Of a stretch of DNA of 64,000 nt, positions 61,757 through 64,000 are shown piece by piece. Under the pieces are notes generated by a model, which worked only from the letters and a program-made list of their open reading frames with translations, had not been told where the DNA came from and searched no databases. Within the stretch, counting starts at the first letter, position 1, and each line of letters opens with the position of its first letter. The stretch is from contig NZ_QUFB01000004.1 in assembly GCF_003478335.1 (NCBI RefSeq), positions 1 to 64,000 on the forward strand, given 5' to 3'. The position numbers were made by a program, and so were the translations under genes. The DNA is from Clostridium sp. AM49-4BH. GTDB taxonomy: Bacteria > Bacillota > Clostridia > Lachnospirales > Lachnospiraceae.

Positions 61757-62557
61757 ATGAACAAAGATAATTTATTTTGGGGTGTTGTTTTTTTAATGGC
61801 AGCGATTTATATTTTAATGCGGAGTGTTGGGATGGCACCGGATGTTAGTATTGTACGGATCATCATTGGACTGCTTTGTATTACCGGATTTATAAAAGCT
61901 GCGATCGATCTGGAATTTGGTGGGATGCTGTTTTCGCTGGCGATTTTATTCATTGTTTTTCGTCGTTATATAGGATTGGAAAGCATGTCTTCATGGTCGA
62001 TCCTGATGGCGGCATTATTTGGAACGATAGGATTAAATATGCTTTTTGGAGATCATGCCTCTGCATATCGTAACCGCAAAAGAGCAAAACGTTATGGAGA
62101 GCAGTTTGAGCGGCAGCAGGAGCAGTATGAGGGACAGATGGGCGAAAATACGGACACTTCCGGAGCGAGCCAAGGCTTTTACGATTCAAATATGCAAGGG
62201 GAACATATTGTGCTGAGTGGATTGTTTAATGGAACGAAAAAGAATCTGCAGTCTGCAAATTTCAAAAGTGCGCTTGTGGATTGTACTTTCTGTGGAATGG
62301 AAGTGAATATGACAGGAGTGAATATTCCTTCCGGCACAGCGGTGATCACGCTGGATATTCATTTTGCAGGAGTGAATTTCTATATTCCTGCAGATTGGAA
62401 TATCGTGGATCAAACCGGCTGTACCTTTGGAGGGGTGAAAGAGCAGCAGGCTACAGCGCCAACGGTAGGACCGACCATTATTTTCGAGGCAAGATCACTT
62501 TTGGCGGTGTTGAGATCTATCGCGTTTAGGCATAATGATAACGTCCACGCATTGTAA
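61757..62557 (+). CDS. LiaF-like membrane protein (cell-wall stress), frame broken near the end
   Basis: 266 residues as read. Four membrane helices (about 5-100), a Gln-rich linker, and a C-terminal DUF2154/LiaF-like beta domain (D-C-T-F-C-G-M-E-V-N-M and T-F-G-G-V). A G missing near 62488 changes the last residues; the expected ending G-K-I-T-F-G-G-V-E-I-Y-R-V stops at 62527-62529, giving a slightly shorter protein. LiaF tunes LiaRS envelope-stress signalling. As read, the artefact end overlaps the MATE gene by 32 bp. Confidence 0.8.
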   Translation: MNKDNLFWGVVFLMAAIYILMRSVGMAPDVSIVRIIIGLLCITGFIKAAIDLEFGGMLFSLAILFIVFRRYIGLESMSSWSILMAALFGTIGLNMLFGDHASAYRNRKRAKRYGEQFERQQEQYEGQMGENTDTSGASQGFYDSNMQGEHIVLSGLFNGTKKNLQSANFKSALVDCTFCGMEVNMTGVNIPSGTAVITLDIHFAGVNFYIPADWNIVDQTGCTFGGVKEQQATAPTVGPTIIFEARSLLAVLRSIAFRHNDNVHAL

Positions 62558-63857
62558 ATAATAGCATCAGAGTGACACAGAGTGTGAGTAGTTCAGCTGC
62601 ATTGATAGACCACCAGATGCCCATGATGCCAAAGAGCAGAGGAAGCAGCAGTACAGCTGCGATCTGAAAGATCAGCGTGCGCAGGAACGAGATCAAGGCG
62701 GATAATGGACCGTTATTTAAAGCCGTAAAGAATGAGGAGCCAAAAATATTAAATCCATTGATCAGATAGACGAGGCAGCAGATGCGGAAACCGGTCTGGG
62801 TCATTGCGTGAAGTTTGGCGTCATAACCAACAAAAAGTTTGGTGATATAAGGTGCTAATAGTTCTGCCGCACCGACTAATGCAATGCCCCATACGGCGAT
62901 CAAAGATATGCTTTTTCGAAATATATTTTTAAGCTCTTGGTGATTTGCAGCACCATAATGATAACTGATGATCGGAGCACTTCCAATGGAGTAACCAAGG
63001 AACGTGGATACAAAAATGAAATTGACATACATAATTGCGCCATAGGAAGCGACACCATTTTCACCGGCATAATTCATAAGCTGTAAGTTGAACAGAGAGC
63101 TTACGATAGAGTTGGATACATTGGTCATCAATTCGGAGGAGCCGTTTAGACAGGTTTGGAGAAGTACTCTGCCATGAAATTTTGTTTTGCCAAGATGCAG
63201 TAAGCTTGAATTTTTACGGCTGAAATAAAATATTGGAAAAATACCACCAATAAATTCACCACATACAGTAGCAATGGCGGCTCCGGCAATTCCCCAATGA
63301 AATACAGCAATAAACAAAAAGTCAAGAACCATATTTGTGACTCCGGCACTGATGATCACATACAATCCAAGTTTTGGTTTGCCGGCAGTCACAAAAAAGC
63401 TTTGAAAAACATTTTGCATCATAAAAGCGGTCATGGAAATAAAAGAGATACGACCATATAAAGTGCAATTCTTAAGTAGCTCACCGTGTGCACCGAGCAT
63501 GCGTGCGATAGCCGGGGTAAAGATGATACCGAGCAGCGATAAAATAAGGCCACCAATGGCAGTGGCATATACCAGAAGAGAAAAGTATTCGATGGCTTTC
63601 TCTTCTTTTTGTTCGCCCAGTGTTTTGGCAACAATGGCACTGCCGCCGGTTCCTATCATAAAGCCTAATGCGGAAATTCCCATAATAAATGGCATGATCA
63701 GATTGATAGCGGCTAAGGCTGTTTTACCAACAAAATTAGATACAAACAATCCGTCAACAACGCTGTATATGGACGTAAAGATCATCATTATGATAGATGG
63801 AAATACGAATCGCAATAATTTTTTATACGTAAAATGTTCCGATAATGAAATACTCAT
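62526..63857 (-). CDS. MATE family efflux transporter
   Basis: 443 residues, twelve helices in two six-helix bundles. S-V-V-D-G-L-F-V and the C-half counterpart are typical; exports drugs or metabolites using Na+ or H+. Its start overlaps the stop of the partial gene upstream (ATGA), so both are one transcript. GGAAGGAG precedes the ATG. Confidence 0.93.
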   Translation of the reverse strand: MSISLSEHFTYKKLLRFVFPSIIMMIFTSIYSVVDGLFVSNFVGKTALAAINLIMPFIMGISALGFMIGTGGSAIVAKTLGEQKEEKAIEYFSLLVYATAIGGLILSLLGIIFTPAIARMLGAHGELLKNCTLYGRISFISMTAFMMQNVFQSFFVTAGKPKLGLYVIISAGVTNMVLDFLFIAVFHWGIAGAAIATVCGEFIGGIFPIFYFSRKNSSLLHLGKTKFHGRVLLQTCLNGSSELMTNVSNSIVSSLFNLQLMNYAGENGVASYGAIMYVNFIFVSTFLGYSIGSAPIISYHYGAANHQELKNIFRKSISLIAVWGIALVGAAELLAPYITKLFVGYDAKLHAMTQTGFRICCLVYLINGFNIFGSSFFTALNNGPLSALISFLRTLIFQIAAVLLLPLLFGIMGIWWSINAAELLTLCVTLMLLFTMRGRYHYA

Positions 63858-64000
63858 ACATAACTCCTTCCCCAGTAGCGTTCGATGACATCTTGATGGA
63901 GATCTTCACCAATAATGATGAGGATTGCCTGACCGTTTGGGACGGGCGTAAGCACCGTCTGATTTTTGGTGGCATTTACCGACAGCCAGCTTCCATCAGG
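63854..64000 (-). CDS. Unrecognised protein, C-terminal 48 residues (runs off the right edge)
   Basis: Open minus-strand frame ending in TGA at 63854-63856, overlapping the MATE start by 4 bases. The visible end includes L-S-V-N-A-T-K-N-Q-T-V, A-I-L-I-I-I-G-E-D-L and Y-W-G-R-S-Y-V. No family recognised. Coupling to the MATE gene supports it being real. Confidence 0.6.
   Translation of the reverse strand, partial: PDGSWLSVNATKNQTVLTPVPNGQAILIIIGEDLHQDVIERYWGRSYV

Noticed and set aside
63433..63888. Plus-strand frame of 151 codons at the right end
   Set aside because: Antisense to the MATE gene, with no ribosome site and shadow-like composition.

Overview
The window reads as chromosomal DNA from a motile, anaerobic Firmicute of the Lachnospiraceae type. 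The support is a flagellin start at the left edge, a clostridial thiamine cluster with a TPP riboswitch, rubrerythrin next to a PerR-like regulator, an L10 leader before rplJ-rplL, BspA-like leucine-rich surface proteins, and strong AGGAGG ribosome binding sites throughout. The genus cannot be fixed from the sequence alone.

Layout. 1-1940: flagellin 5' end (minus strand), then an Rpn-family nuclease gene whose 3' end has been tandemly duplicated. 2.0-7.2 kb: thiamine synthesis (thiM, thiE and a HAD phosphatase on plus; thiD and thiC on minus, behind a TPP riboswitch with its own terminator). 7.2-14.5 kb: a DUF2007 protein, an Lrp regulator overlapping a dCMP deaminase, a 37-bp tandem-repeat block next to a DnaA-box cluster, ROK glucokinase, and sbcD-sbcC. 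14.5-24.3 kb: an XRE regulator and a complete diversity-generating retroelement (DGR): avd, template repeat, reverse transcriptase and a large surface target carrying the variable repeat, preceded by a second surface protein with an almost identical C-terminal end. 24.3-28.8 kb: a DUF3990 protein with its partner, a Gfo/Idh oxidoreductase, and an ATPase with a predicted nuclease domain next to an adenine methyltransferase. 28.8-34.4 kb: rubrerythrin, PerR, a CLC-type antiporter, rplJ-rplL, an SDR enzyme and tRNA-Lys. 34.5-42.5 kb: two two-component systems on either side of a 555-bp foldback element and a truncated HD-hydrolase; a C39 peptidase precedes the second system. 42.5-49.4 kb: an EIIC-EAL fusion, a cation/proton antiporter, a Fic protein inside a segment bounded by 54-bp direct repeats, EamA and a truncated PnuC. 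49.5-52.2 kb: luxS-mtnN (AI-2 synthesis), a PfkB kinase and an acetyltransferase. 52.2-54.6 kb: a probable yybP-ykoY Mn riboswitch, a CaCA antiporter and a GDT1 family transporter. 54.6-64 kb: a coupled HprK-like/PqqD/S26 peptidase trio, a corrinoid-linked Cys-rich/MetH-activation fusion, CYTH, acetyltransferase and AlkD genes, a PadR-controlled envelope operon (HAAS-DUF4097, LiaF-like) and a MATE pump.

Two patterns run through the whole window. First, seven otherwise well-conserved genes are each broken by what looks like a one-base deletion (two of them in the DGR target gene), mostly inside homopolymers. This looks more like consensus or assembly error than gene decay, and affected genes should be read as joined. 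Second, many intergenic spacers contain imperfect tandem duplications of about 17-55 bp.

The strongest biological finding is the DGR. Template and variable repeats align over 130 nt without gaps and differ at 18 positions, 17 of them template adenines.
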